Assembly (NCBI GenBank): GCA_944321955.1 | Contig: CALUNG010000017.1 | Coordinates: 1-40,314, forward strand | Reading direction: 5' to 3' | DNA from: an uncultured Alistipes sp. | GTDB lineage: Bacteria > Bacteroidota > Bacteroidia > Bacteroidales > Rikenellaceae | DNA length: 40,314 nucleotides | Shown: in pieces, positions 24,402 to 34,045 of the stretch | Layout of the letters: each line of letters opens with the position of its first letter | How positions within the stretch are numbered: the first letter of the stretch is position 1 | Notes under the pieces: model-generated | Seen by the model: the letters and a program-made list of their open reading frames with translations, nothing else | What the model was told of the DNA's origin: nothing | The model's database searches: none | Made by a program: the position numbers and the translations under genes

Positions 24402-25001
24402 TTATTTGTCGTTTAATGTCTTTTCAATATGTTCCACGAGTTTCGAGAACTCCTTGTCGTCATACCCCACTCCGATAAATGCAATACGGCCGTCGCGGTC
24501 GATCAGGAAGTTGCGCGGTATGGACTGCGTGGCGAAGAGTTTGAATATCGACTCGTCGGGATCGATACCTGCCGGAAAGACGTATCCCTTCTCCGAAAGG
24601 AACTTCTCGACTGTCGCACGCTGTTCGCCGCGCGATATGGCGATGAATGCGAAGTCGCGGTCGGCGAAGCGGTCGACGATCTCCTTCTGCACGCGCTTGA
24701 GTTCGGCGCGGCACGGAGGGCACCACGTGGCCCAGAAGTTGACGAGTACGACCTTGCCGCGCAGCGACGAGAGCTGCACCTGCGAGCCGTCCATCATCTC
24801 GACCGTAAAGTCGGGGGCCTCGTCGCCCGTACGCACGAGCGTCGTGGCTGCGAATTCGGCCGGCACTCCGTCTTCGGCCGTATCGCCGCCGGATGTCGGG
24901 ATGCCCGGCAGCATGTAGATTATCAACAATACGATGGCAAGCAACGCCACCAGAACCAGCAGCCGTTTGTTGCCTCTCTTGGCAGTTCTTCTTATAACCA
25001 T
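24402..25001 (-). CDS. TlpA/ResA-like membrane-anchored thioredoxin
   Basis: The product is 199 aa. An N-terminal basic stretch precedes a membrane anchor LLVLVALLAIVLLIIYMLPG (about residues 14-33). It continues with a TlpA-type thioredoxin domain beginning PDFTVEMMDGSQVQLSSLRGKVVLVNFWATWCPPC in segments, with the active-site pair CPPC. The domain ends with the cis-proline region SIPRNFLIDRDGRIAFIGVG. It should act as an extracytoplasmic reductase or cytochrome-maturation-type thiol protein. It lies between pyrH (one-base gap) and frr (two-base gap), an unusual place for such a gene. Confidence 0.9.
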   Translation of the reverse strand: MVIRRTAKRGNKRLLVLVALLAIVLLIIYMLPGIPTSGGDTAEDGVPAEFAATTLVRTGDEAPDFTVEMMDGSQVQLSSLRGKVVLVNFWATWCPPCRAELKRVQKEIVDRFADRDFAFIAISRGEQRATVEKFLSEKGYVFPAGIDPDESIFKLFATQSIPRNFLIDRDGRIAFIGVGYDDKEFSKLVEHIEKTLNDK

Positions 25002-25002
25002 A

Positions 25003-25716
25003 TCAGTTCGTTTTTACGAGTGTTCCTATCTGTTCGCCCGAGAGCAGGCGTCCGAGATTGCCGGGCGTATCCATGTCGAAAACGATGATGCCCAAGCCGT
25101 TCTCGCGGCAGAGCGTAAAGGCCGTCATGTCCATAATGTGAAGGTTGCGTTCGTACACCTCGTCGAATGTGATGGTGTCGAACCGCGTAGCCGTGGGGTC
25201 CTTTTCGGGATCGGCCGTATAGATGCCGTCCACGCGCGTACCCTTCAGCAGCACGTCGGCCTCGATCTCCACCCCGCGCAACGCCGCCGCCGAATCTGTC
25301 GAGAAGTAGGGGTTCGACGTTCCGCCGCCGAAGATCACTACATATCCAGCCTCCATGTATTCGAGAGCCCTGTCCTTGGAGTAGTATTCGCCGATGGGCT
25401 CGGTGCGTATCGATGTCAGCACCCTGGCCTTCACGCCATTGTCCTCGAGGGCCGACTGCAGCGCTATGGAGTTGATGATGGTTGCGAGCATGCCCATCTG
25501 GTCGCCCTTCACGCGGTCGAAACCGCGTTTGGCCCCCTGCAGGCCGCGGAATATGTTGCCGCCGCCGATGACGATGCCTATCTGCACGCCTCCTGCGGCT
25601 ACGGCCTTGATCTGTTCCGCATAGGATTGCAGCACTTCGGTCGATATGCCGTACTTCTGCGAGCCCTGCAACGACTCGCCGCTCAATTTGAGAAGAATTC
25701 TTTTGTATTTCATCAT
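25003..25716 (-). CDS. pyrH: UMP kinase
   Basis: PyrH phosphorylates UMP to UDP and belongs to the amino-acid kinase fold. From ATG 25716 the protein is 237 aa and starts MMKYKRILLKLSGESL; the ATG at 25713 is equally possible. Visible motifs are GVQIGIVIGGGNIFRG, FDRVKGDQMGMLATIINSIAL in parts, SKDRALEYMEAGYVVIFGGGTSNPYFSTDSAAALR in parts, LLKGTRVDGIYTADPEKDP in parts and the C-terminal IIVFDMDTPGN. It is the first gene of a four-gene minus-strand operon. The closest -7 match (CAAATATC at 25727-25734, read GATATTTG on the minus strand) is one base off consensus. Confidence 0.96.
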   Translation of the reverse strand: MMKYKRILLKLSGESLQGSQKYGISTEVLQSYAEQIKAVAAGGVQIGIVIGGGNIFRGLQGAKRGFDRVKGDQMGMLATIINSIALQSALEDNGVKARVLTSIRTEPIGEYYSKDRALEYMEAGYVVIFGGGTSNPYFSTDSAAALRGVEIEADVLLKGTRVDGIYTADPEKDPTATRFDTITFDEVYERNLHIMDMTAFTLCRENGLGIIVFDMDTPGNLGRLLSGEQIGTLVKTN

Positions 25717-25934
25717 AGGTGTATAACAAATATCACACATCCGGCACAGGGTCGACTTGTCGGCCCGGGCCGCAGTATTTCACATTGCGAATATACGAAA
25801 ATATATTCCAAATTCAAGAGCCGCAGCCCTATTTTTCGGGTTGTGCGGCGCTCCGTTCAGCCGGTTTTGCCGCAAAAAAAAGCTTCGACACGGCCAAGAC
25901 GCAACGAACACGTAGAACATAAAGGTATTATTAG

Positions 25935-25942
25935 TATCTTTG
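25935..25942 (+). promoter_or_regulatory. Promoter -7 element of dxs
   Basis: TATCTTTG is a perfect TAnnTTTG. It ends seven bases before the dxs ATG at 25950, so the transcript should be leaderless or carry at most a few bases. Confidence 0.65.
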
Positions 25943-25949
25943 TCCGACA

Positions 25950-27824
25950 ATGGCCGAAAAGGAATACATACTGCTGAACAGGGTAAACTCACCGGCCGAC
26001 CTCAAGAAACTGAAGGTCGACGAGTTGCCCGCATACTGCGACGAGCTGCGCCGCTACATCATCGAATGCTGCGCCGTAAACCCGGGACACCTTGCCTCGA
26101 GTCTGGGAGCCGTGGAGTTGGCCGTAGCCATACATTATGTATACGATACCCCGTACGACAAGCTCGTATGGGATGTCGGCCATCAGGCCTATGCCCACAA
26201 AATCATAACGGGACGTCGCGAAGCCTTCGTCACCAATCGCAAGCTCGACGGCATCAGCGGATTTCCGCGCATGTGCGAGAGCGAATACGATGCTTTCGGC
26301 GGCGGGCACGCCTCGGTATCGATATCGGCGGCATTCGGCATGGCCAAGGCTGCCGAGCTGCAGGGCGAACGCCGCAAGGTGGTTGCCGTCATAGGCGACG
26401 GCGCCATGACCGGAGGACTTGCATTCGAGGGGCTGAACAACGCCGGCGACGACAAGAACTGCGACCTGCTGGTCATCCTCAACGACAACAACATGGCCAT
26501 CGACGAGCCCACCGGTGCTCTCGGCCACTATCTGGTGAGGGTCGCGACATCGAAGTTCTACAACCGCGTAAAGAACTCGCTGTGGCACTTCCTTCGTCAC
26601 ACGCCCGCCATCCTGCGCATGTGCCGCAAGGCCGGAAATGCCGTAAAGCAGGGCCTGCTGCAGAACAGCAACCTCTTCGAGAGCCTCAATTTCAGATATT
26701 TCGGGCGCATCGACGGTCACGATGTCAGGGAACTCGTACGGGTGCTGACCGACCTCAGGGAGATCGGCGGACCCAAACTGCTGCACGTCATGACGGTCAA
26801 GGGCAAGGGCTACGCTCCGGCCGAACACCATCAGGCCGAGTGGCACGCTCCGGGACGTTTCGACCCCTCGACGGGCGTACGGCTCGCCGGCAAGGCCGCC
26901 GACCGCTATCAGGATGTCTTCGGGCAGACGCTGCTCGATCTGGCACGCCTCGACAGCCGCGTGGTCGGCATAACGCCAGCAATGCCTTCGGGATGCTCGA
27001 TGTGCATACTCATGGAGAAGATGCCCGAACGCTGCTTCGACGTGGGTATAGCCGAAGGTCACGCCGTAACATTCTCGGCAGGCCTCGCCGCCGCAGGGAT
27101 GGTCCCCTTCTGCAACATCTACTCGTCGTTCATGCAGCGCGCGTACGACAACATCATACACGACGTGGCAATACAGAACCTCCATGTGGTTCTCTGCCTC
27201 GACCGCGGCGGACTTGTGGGCGAGGACGGCGCCACACACCACGGAGTCTTCGACCTGGCTTATCTCTGCTGCATACCCAACCTCGTCGTGGCTGCCCCGA
27301 TGAACGAACTCGAACTGCGCAACATGATGTACACGGCCCTGCAGGGCGACATGCCGTTTGCGATACGCTATCCGCGCGGCGCAGGTGCCGGCGTCAAATG
27401 GCGCAGCGAGCCGTTCGAGCTCCTGCCCGCGGGCAAGGGACGCAAGCTGCGCGACGGCAGCGAGACGGCCGTGGTAACCATCGGCACCGTCGGCAACTTT
27501 GCGGCCGAAGCCATAGCGCGCGCCGCAGCCGAAGGCAAGGCCGATGCCGCACACTATGACCTGCGCTTCGCCAAACCGCTCGACGAACAGCTGCTCCACG
27601 AAATAGGCCGCAACTTCAGGCGTGTCATCACGGTCGAGGACGGGATCCTGCGCGGAGGCGTCGGCGAGGCCGTCACGGCATTCTTCAACGCCCACGGATA
27701 CGACGTGGCCGTAAGGTCGCTCGGCATAGACGACCGTTTCGTCGAGCACGGCACTCCCGCCCAGCTCTACGCCCTCTGCGGATACGACGCCGAAGGCATC
27801 TATCGCGAATTGGCAAGGCACTGA
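25950..27824 (+). CDS. dxs: 1-deoxy-D-xylulose-5-phosphate synthase
   Basis: DXS condenses pyruvate and glyceraldehyde-3-phosphate, the first step of the MEP isoprenoid pathway, and also supplies thiamine and pyridoxal precursors. The 624-aa length is normal. Seen are [45 protein letters not shown], the TPP-binding GDGAMTGG ... NN (from about residue 150), the central KGKGYAPAE, and the transketolase pyrimidine domain with [16 protein letters not shown] and [17 protein letters not shown]. The C-terminal domain has [14 protein letters not shown]. The start is fixed by the promoter immediately upstream. Confidence 0.97.
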   Translation: MAEKEYILLNRVNSPADLKKLKVDELPAYCDELRRYIIECCAVNPGHLASSLGAVELAVAIHYVYDTPYDKLVWDVGHQAYAHKIITGRREAFVTNRKLDGISGFPRMCESEYDAFGGGHASVSISAAFGMAKAAELQGERRKVVAVIGDGAMTGGLAFEGLNNAGDDKNCDLLVILNDNNMAIDEPTGALGHYLVRVATSKFYNRVKNSLWHFLRHTPAILRMCRKAGNAVKQGLLQNSNLFESLNFRYFGRIDGHDVRELVRVLTDLREIGGPKLLHVMTVKGKGYAPAEHHQAEWHAPGRFDPSTGVRLAGKAADRYQDVFGQTLLDLARLDSRVVGITPAMPSGCSMCILMEKMPERCFDVGIAEGHAVTFSAGLAAAGMVPFCNIYSSFMQRAYDNIIHDVAIQNLHVVLCLDRGGLVGEDGATHHGVFDLAYLCCIPNLVVAAPMNELELRNMMYTALQGDMPFAIRYPRGAGAGVKWRSEPFELLPAGKGRKLRDGSETAVVTIGTVGNFAAEAIARAAAEGKADAAHYDLRFAKPLDEQLLHEIGRNFRRVITVEDGILRGGVGEAVTAFFNAHGYDVAVRSLGIDDRFVEHGTPAQLYALCGYDAEGIYRELARH

Positions 27825-27871
27825 ACGCGTTTTCGGTACGATATGTGCTGTCGAAGCACGAAAACCGAAAC

Positions 27872-28393
27872 ATGAAAAAAGTGCTGATTCTGTCAATCCT
27901 AATGCTTGCAATCATGGGAATAGCCTATGGAGTCGGGCGCAAGACGCCCGAACATACTCCCGCCATGGAGTTCGATCTCGACCGCTACATGGGTACGTGG
28001 TACGAGATAGCCCGTTTCGACCACTCGTTCGAACGCAACATGGAGCAGGTGACCGCCACCTACGAACGTATCTCCGACGACCGTATCCGCGTCGTCAACC
28101 GCGGTTACGACAGCCGCACCGGCCGCTGGCGCGAGGCCGAAGGGAAGGCCAAGCCGACGGATCGTCCCGGACGGCTGCGCGTGTCGTTCTTCTGGATCTT
28201 CTACTCCGACTACGACATTCTCGAACTCGGTCCCGGCTATTCGTGGGCTCTGGTGGGCAGCAGCTCGCCGCGCTATTTGTGGATTCTCTCGCGCACACCG
28301 TCGCTTCCGAAACAGACGATGGACGAAATTCTCGCCACGGCACGAAGCTACGGTTACGACACCGAAAAACTGATCTTCGTCGCACAGGAGTAA
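27872..28393 (+). CDS. Bacterial lipocalin (Blc-like)
   Basis: The product is 173 aa with an N-terminal hydrophobic export signal (KKVLILSILMLAIMGIAYGV). It has the lipocalin signature YMGTWYEIARFDHSFER followed by NMEQVTATY, then GYDSRTGRWREAEGKAK, RLRVSFFW, YDILELGPGYSWALVGSSSPRYLWILSRTP in parts, and a final helix. Unlike Escherichia coli Blc there is no lipobox cysteine, so it is probably soluble in the periplasm or held by its uncleaved N-terminus. Blc-type proteins bind lysophospholipids or other small hydrophobic ligands. The gene starts 47 bp after dxs on the same strand and could be transcribed with it. Confidence 0.9.
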   Translation: MKKVLILSILMLAIMGIAYGVGRKTPEHTPAMEFDLDRYMGTWYEIARFDHSFERNMEQVTATYERISDDRIRVVNRGYDSRTGRWREAEGKAKPTDRPGRLRVSFFWIFYSDYDILELGPGYSWALVGSSSPRYLWILSRTPSLPKQTMDEILATARSYGYDTEKLIFVAQE

Positions 28394-28427
28394 CATCGTC
28401 GCAACACACTTACACTCTGACCATATT

Positions 28428-28471
28428 GTACGAAGCGTCCGGTACGCATGTCGGTACCGGGCGCTTCGTAC
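28428..28471. repeat. Near-perfect 18-bp inverted repeat after the lipocalin gene
   Basis: GTACGAAGCG-T-CCGGTAC (28428-28445) pairs with GTACCGG-G-CGCTTCGTAC (28454-28471) around an eight-base loop, with one T-G pair. There is no T run on either side, so it is not a classical intrinsic terminator. Confidence 0.7.
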
Positions 28472-28494
28472 GTCTACATGACGGCATGCAACCG

Positions 28495-28525
28495 TTGCCT
28501 TTCACAATAAGAAAAGCTAACTTTG
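28495..28525 (+). promoter_or_regulatory. Promoter of the EEP-family gene
   Basis: TTG at 28495-28497 and TAACTTTG at 28518-28525 are 20 bp apart. The leader is about 25 nt. Confidence 0.7.
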
Positions 28526-28555
28526 CATACTCGTACGAAACCGAAAAAACCGAAC

Positions 28556-29416
28556 ATGATGAAGAAAATCGTTCTACTGTCGCTCGCTGCCATGCTGTGC
28601 ACGATCGACATATGTGCAGCGCGGAAATTCCGCTACGCCATGCCCGACGGGCAGATAAACCTCATATCGTACAACGTCCGCCAGAGCGGAGCCGCCAAGG
28701 CCGACGGCGACAACGCCTGGGAGTTCCGCCGCCACGCCACCATCGAGATGATGCGGCGCGAGGCGCCCTCGGTCATCGGCCTGCAGGAGGCCAAAATAGA
28801 CCAGGTGCAGTACATCGAGCGCAACATGCCGCAGTATGTACGCATAGGCGTCGGCCGCGACGACGGCAAGGATGCCGGCGAGATGACGGCCATATTCTAT
28901 TTGAAGAGCCGTTTCGATCTGCTCGGCAGCGGCACCTTCTGGTTGAGCGAGACGCCGGACAAGGTCTCGCGCGGCTGGGACGCGAAGTACAACCGCACGG
29001 TAACGTGGGTACACCTGCGCGAGAAGTCCACGGGCAGCGAGTTCTACTACTTCAACGGACACCTCGACCACAAGGGCGTACTCGCCCGCGAGGAGTCGAT
29101 GAAACTCATCGCCCGAAAGGCCCTCGAGATAGCCGGCAAGGATGCTGCAGTGATCATCGGCGGAGACTTCAACGCCACGGCCGACAATCCGATCTACGCC
29201 CCGCTGCTCGAGATATCGTTCCTCACGCGCACGGCGGCGCCCGTTACCGACAACCGACCCACGTCGAACGCATGGGGACGGCATCCGGGAACGGTCATCG
29301 ACCACCTCTTCGCCCGCAACATCGAGTGTCTGGAATACCACACGCTCGACGGCGACTACGGAGCCCCCTACATCTCGGACCACTACCCGGTACAGATCAT
29401 CTTCCGCACGAAATAA
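28556..29416 (+). CDS. Exported endonuclease/exonuclease/phosphatase (EEP) family protein
   Basis: The product is 286 aa. MMKKIVLLSLAAMLCTIDICA is a signal peptide, so it acts outside the cytoplasm. The EEP (DNase I / sphingomyelinase / inositol-phosphatase) fold shows its motifs in order: INLISYNVRQ, VIGLQEAKIDQVQ with the metal-binding Glu, YFNGHLDHKG, IIGGDFNATADNP and the catalytic SDHYPV near the C-terminus. The substrate may be a phosphodiester in nucleic acid, lipid or phosphorylated sugar and cannot be chosen from sequence. The gene has its own promoter and a GC-rich hairpin downstream. Confidence 0.9.
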   Translation: MMKKIVLLSLAAMLCTIDICAARKFRYAMPDGQINLISYNVRQSGAAKADGDNAWEFRRHATIEMMRREAPSVIGLQEAKIDQVQYIERNMPQYVRIGVGRDDGKDAGEMTAIFYLKSRFDLLGSGTFWLSETPDKVSRGWDAKYNRTVTWVHLREKSTGSEFYYFNGHLDHKGVLAREESMKLIARKALEIAGKDAAVIIGGDFNATADNPIYAPLLEISFLTRTAAPVTDNRPTSNAWGRHPGTVIDHLFARNIECLEYHTLDGDYGAPYISDHYPVQIIFRTK

Positions 29417-29441
29417 CCGTCATGGCGTAGAGCCATGCTAC

Positions 29442-29471
29442 GGGTCCCGGCACAGGTGCGTGTCGGGACCC
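29442..29471 (+). terminator. GC-rich hairpin downstream of the EEP gene
   Basis: GGGTCCCG (29442-29449) pairs with CGGGACCC (29464-29471), with further pairs inside. No strong T run follows, so it is only a possible terminator. Confidence 0.45.
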
Positions 29472-29635
29472 ATATTGTATATGTATGGACGGATCGGACA
29501 TTTTTTCCGCCCTTTTGTCGCCTTGTGGCAGGCTCTGTCACCCGAAAACGGACATTATGGCGTGCCGCGCACGCTGGCAAACATTTTGCTCGTATCGGTA
29601 ATCGAAAACGCAAACAATTAAAAACAACATAGACC

Positions 29636-32239
29636 ATGAACATCAACTCATTGACAATTAAAGCGCAGGAGGCGTTGCAAAGTGCATACGCCCTTGCAGG
29701 ACGGAACGGCCAGCAGGCGGTCGAACCGTTGCACATGCTGAGTGTGCTCATTGCCGAAGACGATTCGCTGTCGTCGTTTCTGCTCGGTCGTGTCGGCGTG
29801 AACGTGCGTTCGCTGCGCAACCAGACCGACGAGGCCCTTCAGGCGCTGCCCAAGGTTTCGGGCGGCAACGGCGAACAGTACTTCTCGAACGATGCTTCGA
29901 AGGTCATACAGCGTGCCGTCGACTTTACCAAAAACTTCAACGACAAGTATGCTTCGGTCGAGCATCTGTTGCTGGGTCTTGTCGCCGAGCGCGGCAGCGT
30001 GTCGGACCTGCTCAAGCGTAACGGTGCAACCGAAAAGGAGCTGATCGAGGCCATACGTACATTCCGTAAGGGTGCCACGGTCGACTCGCAGACCTCGTCG
30101 CAGGAGTTCAACGCCCTGGGCAAGTACGCCATCAACCTCAACGAGATGGCCCGCAGCGGCAAACTCGATCCGGTCATCGGCCGTGACGAGGAGATCCGCC
30201 GTGTACTGCAGATACTTTCGCGCCGTACCAAGAACAACCCCATATTGGTAGGTGAGGCCGGTGTCGGCAAGACCGCCATAGCCGAAGGCATTGCACACCG
30301 TATAGTCGACGGCGATGTCCCCGAGAACCTGAAGTCGAAGGTGATCTTCTCGCTCGACATGGGTGCGCTGATCGCGGGAGCCAAGTATCAGGGCGAATTC
30401 GAGGAGCGTCTGAAGGCCGTCGTACAGGAGGTAACCGCCAGCGAAGGCGAGATTCTGCTCTTCATCGATGAGATCCACACGCTGGTAGGCGCCGGCAAGT
30501 CGAGCGGAGCAATGGATGCCGCCAACATCCTCAAACCGGCTCTGGCCCGTGGCGAGCTGCGTACAATCGGTGCCACTACCCTCGACGAGTACCAGAAGTA
30601 CTTCGAACAGGACAAGGCGCTCGAACGTCGTTTCCAGAAGGTGATGGTCGACGAGCCTTCGACCGAGGATGCCATATCGATACTGCGTGGCCTGAAGGAG
30701 CGTTACGAGACGCACCACAAGGTACGTATCAAGGATGAGGCGATCATCGCGGCCGTCGAGCTGTCGCACCGTTACATCACGTCGCGTTTCCTGCCGGACA
30801 AGGCCATCGACCTGGTGGACGAGGCCGCATCGAAACTGCGTCTCGAGATGAACTCGGTGCCCGACGAGATCGATGACCTCGACCGCAAGATGCGTCAGCT
30901 GGAGATCGAACGCGAGGCCATCCGCCGCGAGAACGACACGCAGCGTGTCGAGGCACTGACCAAGGAGATCGAAGACCTCAAGGCCAAGGATTCGCAGCTG
31001 CGTGCAAAGTGGCAGGGCGAGCGCGATCTTCTGCGCAAGATTCAGGACGACAAGGCCCTGATCGAACGACTGAAGGTCGAGGCACAGCAGGCCGAACGCC
31101 AGGGCGACTACGGACGTGTCGCCGAGATCCGTTACGGCAAGATCGTCGAGGCGCAGAAACGCATCGACGCCCTGCAGGACGAGCTGAAGATAGCATCGGC
31201 CAACGGAGCCATGATCAAGGAGGAGGTCGACGCTCAGGATATCGCCGAAGTGGTATCGCGCTGGACCGGAATACCGGTTACGCGAATGCTCGCCTCGGAG
31301 CGCGAGAAGCTGTTGCACATGGAGGAGGAGCTGCACAAGCGTGTGGTAGGACAGGACGAAGCCATAGCCGCCATATCCGATGCCGTACGCCGTTCGCGTG
31401 CAGGACTTAACGATGCCCGCAAGCCTATCGGTTCGTTCATCTTCCTCGGCACCACCGGTGTCGGCAAAACCGAACTTGCAAAGGCGCTGGCCGAGTTCCT
31501 CTTCAACGACGACAACATGATTACCCGTATCGACATGAGCGAGTATCAGGAGCGTCACAGCGTCTCCCGTCTGGTCGGAGCACCTCCGGGATACGTCGGT
31601 TACGACGAAGGCGGCCAGCTGACCGAAGCCGTAAGGCGCAAGCCTTACTCGGTAGTGCTGCTCGACGAGATCGAGAAGGCTCACCCCGATGTCTTCAACA
31701 TCCTGCTGCAGGTACTCGACGACGGTCGTCTTACCGACAACAAGGGACGTACGGTCGACTTCCGCAACACGATCATCATCATGACCTCGAACATGGGATC
31801 GAACATCATCCAGGAGAACTTCGCTTCGGCGTTCGACGGCAACAAGATCGATCGCGACGTGGTTGAGAAGACCCGTCAGGAGGTGATCGAACTGCTCAAG
31901 CAGCAGCTCAAGCCCGAGTTCCTGAACCGTATCGACGAGATCGTGATGTTCGAGCCGCTTACGCGCAAGGAGATCGAACGCATCGTCGACATACAGATGG
32001 GTATCATCGGCCACATGCTCTCGGAGAACGGCATAAAGCTCGAATACAGCGACGCCGCCCGCAAGTGGATAGCCGATGCCGGTTACGACCCGATGTTCGG
32101 TGCTCGTCCCGTAAAGAGGACCATACAGCGTTGCGTCGTAAACGAACTCTCGAAAGAGATTCTGGCCGGACACATCGACCGCGAGCACCCTATTCGCATC
32201 GATGTGGTGAACAACCGGCTCACCTTCGAGAACAAGTGA
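29636..32239 (+). CDS. clpB: ATP-dependent chaperone ClpB
   Basis: ClpB is the AAA+ disaggregase that works with DnaK. The 867-aa protein has an N-terminal Clp-N double repeat (residues 1-150), the first AAA+ domain with Walker A GEAGVGKT near residue 206, and Walker [15 protein letters not shown]. The long coiled-coil middle domain (about residues 400-540, with [16 protein letters not shown]) separates ClpB from ClpA/C. The second AAA+ domain has [15 protein letters not shown] near residue 604, [14 protein letters not shown] and a sensor-2 GARPVKR. No promoter of the housekeeping type is obvious upstream and no CIRCE element is seen, so its heat-shock control is not visible. A strong terminator follows. 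Confidence 0.98.
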   Translation: MNINSLTIKAQEALQSAYALAGRNGQQAVEPLHMLSVLIAEDDSLSSFLLGRVGVNVRSLRNQTDEALQALPKVSGGNGEQYFSNDASKVIQRAVDFTKNFNDKYASVEHLLLGLVAERGSVSDLLKRNGATEKELIEAIRTFRKGATVDSQTSSQEFNALGKYAINLNEMARSGKLDPVIGRDEEIRRVLQILSRRTKNNPILVGEAGVGKTAIAEGIAHRIVDGDVPENLKSKVIFSLDMGALIAGAKYQGEFEERLKAVVQEVTASEGEILLFIDEIHTLVGAGKSSGAMDAANILKPALARGELRTIGATTLDEYQKYFEQDKALERRFQKVMVDEPSTEDAISILRGLKERYETHHKVRIKDEAIIAAVELSHRYITSRFLPDKAIDLVDEAASKLRLEMNSVPDEIDDLDRKMRQLEIEREAIRRENDTQRVEALTKEIEDLKAKDSQLRAKWQGERDLLRKIQDDKALIERLKVEAQQAERQGDYGRVAEIRYGKIVEAQKRIDALQDELKIASANGAMIKEEVDAQDIAEVVSRWTGIPVTRMLASEREKLLHMEEELHKRVVGQDEAIAAISDAVRRSRAGLNDARKPIGSFIFLGTTGVGKTELAKALAEFLFNDDNMITRIDMSEYQERHSVSRLVGAPPGYVGYDEGGQLTEAVRRKPYSVVLLDEIEKAHPDVFNILLQVLDDGRLTDNKGRTVDFRNTIIIMTSNMGSNIIQENFASAFDGNKIDRDVVEKTRQEVIELLKQQLKPEFLNRIDEIVMFEPLTRKEIERIVDIQMGIIGHMLSENGIKLEYSDAARKWIADAGYDPMFGARPVKRTIQRCVVNELSKEILAGHIDREHPIRIDVVNNRLTFENK

Positions 32240-32288
32240 TGCCCGACGGTCGTTCCCAAGACAAACCCCCACGGCTGTTAGGCAGCCG

Positions 32289-32325
32289 ATCCCGGACGGA
32301 TACAAATCCGCCCGGGATTTTTTTT
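32289..32325 (+). terminator. Rho-independent terminator of clpB
   Basis: ATCCCGGACGGAT (32289-32301) pairs with ATCCGCCCGGGAT (32306-32318, one mismatch), followed by a run of T. Confidence 0.9.
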
Positions 32326-32523
32326 GCATGTGGCCGCGGTCCCACCTTCGAACCGCAGAAGAGTCCTGCTCATAAACAAAAAACAGGCGGGAATCTCACG
32401 ATTGCCGCCTGCCCTCGGGGCTTGCACCCCTAAAACTACTAACCCAAACTTAAATAAATGAAGAAACCTCACTGCATCGTGCAGTTTTTCGATGCAGTTA
32501 CTTGTCGTAGAACAAATCTAATA
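32326..32523. other. Structured non-coding region between the clpB and purB terminators
   Basis: There is no established gene. Three inverted repeats lie in a row: GGCGG...CCGCC (around 32388-32411), GGGG-CTTGCA-CCCC (around 32417-32430) and ACTGCATCG (32471-32479) with CGATGCAGT (32490-32498). Between the last two is an A-rich stretch leading to an ATG at 32458 that opens a 37-codon frame, but the second half of that frame is the purB terminator. Confidence 0.4.
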
Positions 32524-32561
32524 CCAAAAACGGATACGACGCATGGCGCCGTATCCGTTTT
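32524..32561 (-). terminator. Rho-independent terminator of purB
   Basis: AAAACGGATACG (32527-32538) pairs with CGTATCCGTTTT (32550-32561). On the minus strand TTTTTGGTATT follows. Confidence 0.85.
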
Positions 32562-32598
32562 GCTACTTTAAGGACCGAATTTGCTATCGGTCAGGCAA

Positions 32599-33945
32599 CT
32601 AACCGAAAATTCCGGTATATGTATGCGGGGTCAGGGCCATCAGTTCGGCCTTGACCTCGGGCTTCACGTCGAGCGACTGTATGAACTCATGAATAGCCTC
32701 CTCGGTGATGTGCCGGTTGGTACGCGTCAGCGCCTTCAGCGCCTCGTAAGGCTTGGGATAGCCTTCGCGGCGCAGGATGGTCTGTATGCCCTCGGCCACC
32801 ACGGCCCAGTTGGCATCCAGGTCGCGGTCGATGGCCTCACGGTTGAGCAGCAACTTGTTGAGCCCCTTCATCAGCGATGTGATGGCGATGAGCGAATGGG
32901 CAACCGGAACGCCCGTGTTGCGCATTACGGTCGAATCGGTCAGGTCGCGCTGCAGACGCGAAACGGGAAGCTTGGCCGACAGATGCATGAAGACGGCATT
33001 GGCCATGCCCAGATTGCCCTCGGCATTCTCGAAGTCGATGGGGTTGACCTTGTGCGGCATGGCACTCGAACCGACCTCGTCCTTCTTGATCTGCTGGCGG
33101 AAATACTCCATCGATATGTATGTCCACATGTCGCGGCACAGGTCTATCAGAATGGTGTTGATACGCTTCATGGCGTCGAATACGGCCGCAAGGTTGTCGT
33201 AGTGGTCTATCTGCGTGGTGTACTGCGAACGGTGCAGCCCGAGGCGCTCGCCGACGAAACGGTTGGCAAACTCGGCCCAGTCGATGTCGGGATATGCCGC
33301 ATGGTGGGCGTTGAAGTTGCCGGTGGCGCCGCCGAACTTGGCCGTAACGGGAATGTCGAGCAGCTGTCCGTACTGTTCGTCCAGACGCTCGACGAAGACC
33401 ATGATCTCCTTGCCGAGGGTCGTGGGCGAGGCGGGCTGCCCGTGCGTGTGCGCCAGCATCGGTATGCCGTGCCACTCGTCGGCCAGCGACGAGAGACGCT
33501 CCATGAGCTCCTCGAGCGCCGGAATGTAGATGTCGGCCAGCGCCTCCTTGAGCATCAGCGGCATGGCCGTATTGTTTATGTCCTGCGACGTGAGGCCGAA
33601 GTGCACGAACTCGGAGTGCGACTGCAGGCCCAGCGAGGCGAACTTCTCCTTGAGAAGATACTCCACGGCCTTGACATCGTGATTGGTCGTACGCTCGATC
33701 TCCTTGACACGCTCGGCGTCGGCAAGCGTGAAGTTTTCGTAGATGGCACGCAGTTCATCGAAACGTGCATGATCCACATCCTTGAGTTCGGGCAGCGGAA
33801 GCTCGCAAAGGGCGATGAAGTACTCTACCTCCACACGTACGCGGTAACGGATGAGGGCATACTCCGAAAAATAGTTGGCCAACGGCTCCGCAACTTTGCG
33901 GTAACGGCCGTCGACGGGTGAAATAGCCGATAAGAGATTTAACAT
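32599..33945 (-). CDS. purB: Adenylosuccinate lyase
   Basis: PurB cleaves adenylosuccinate and SAICAR in purine synthesis. The 448-aa protein shows the fumarase/aspartase superfamily regions: TNHDVKAVEYLL, HFGLTSQDINNTAMP, the catalytic-His segment MLAHTHGQPASPT, ATGNFNAH, and the signature loop GSSAMPHKVNPIDFENAEGN in parts. The C-terminus has RREGYPKPYEALKALTR. The opening residues MLNLLSAISPVDGRYR are typical of PurB, confirming the start. It is monocistronic, divergent from the DUF4834-mla operon. Confidence 0.97.
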   Translation of the reverse strand: MLNLLSAISPVDGRYRKVAEPLANYFSEYALIRYRVRVEVEYFIALCELPLPELKDVDHARFDELRAIYENFTLADAERVKEIERTTNHDVKAVEYLLKEKFASLGLQSHSEFVHFGLTSQDINNTAMPLMLKEALADIYIPALEELMERLSSLADEWHGIPMLAHTHGQPASPTTLGKEIMVFVERLDEQYGQLLDIPVTAKFGGATGNFNAHHAAYPDIDWAEFANRFVGERLGLHRSQYTTQIDHYDNLAAVFDAMKRINTILIDLCRDMWTYISMEYFRQQIKKDEVGSSAMPHKVNPIDFENAEGNLGMANAVFMHLSAKLPVSRLQRDLTDSTVMRNTGVPVAHSLIAITSLMKGLNKLLLNREAIDRDLDANWAVVAEGIQTILRREGYPKPYEALKALTRTNRHITEEAIHEFIQSLDVKPEVKAELMALTPHTYTGIFG

Positions 33946-33964
33946 AAAGAGTCTGATTTGGCTC

Positions 33965-33972
33965 CAAAATTA
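33965..33972 (-). promoter_or_regulatory. Promoter -7 element of purB
   Basis: On the minus strand this reads TAATTTTG (perfect TAnnTTTG), with a leader of about 15 nt. Confidence 0.6.
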
Positions 33973-34004
33973 GTAATTTATACTGAAACCTCCCACTTTT
34001 TCGT

Positions 34005-34012
34005 TATCTTTG
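34005..34012 (+). promoter_or_regulatory. Promoter -7 element of the DUF4834-mlaE-mlaF operon
   Basis: TATCTTTG is a perfect TAnnTTTG, about 33 bases before the DUF4834 ATG. It faces away from the purB promoter 32 bp to the left. Confidence 0.65.
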
Positions 34013-34045
34013 CAAAGAATTTGCAAGGAAAAGATTCACGACATT

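Noticed and set aside
29648-32329. An 893-codon minus-strand frame opposite clpB
   Set aside because: The same codon-bias effect: clpB motifs cover the whole plus strand, and the antisense product has no recognisable domain.
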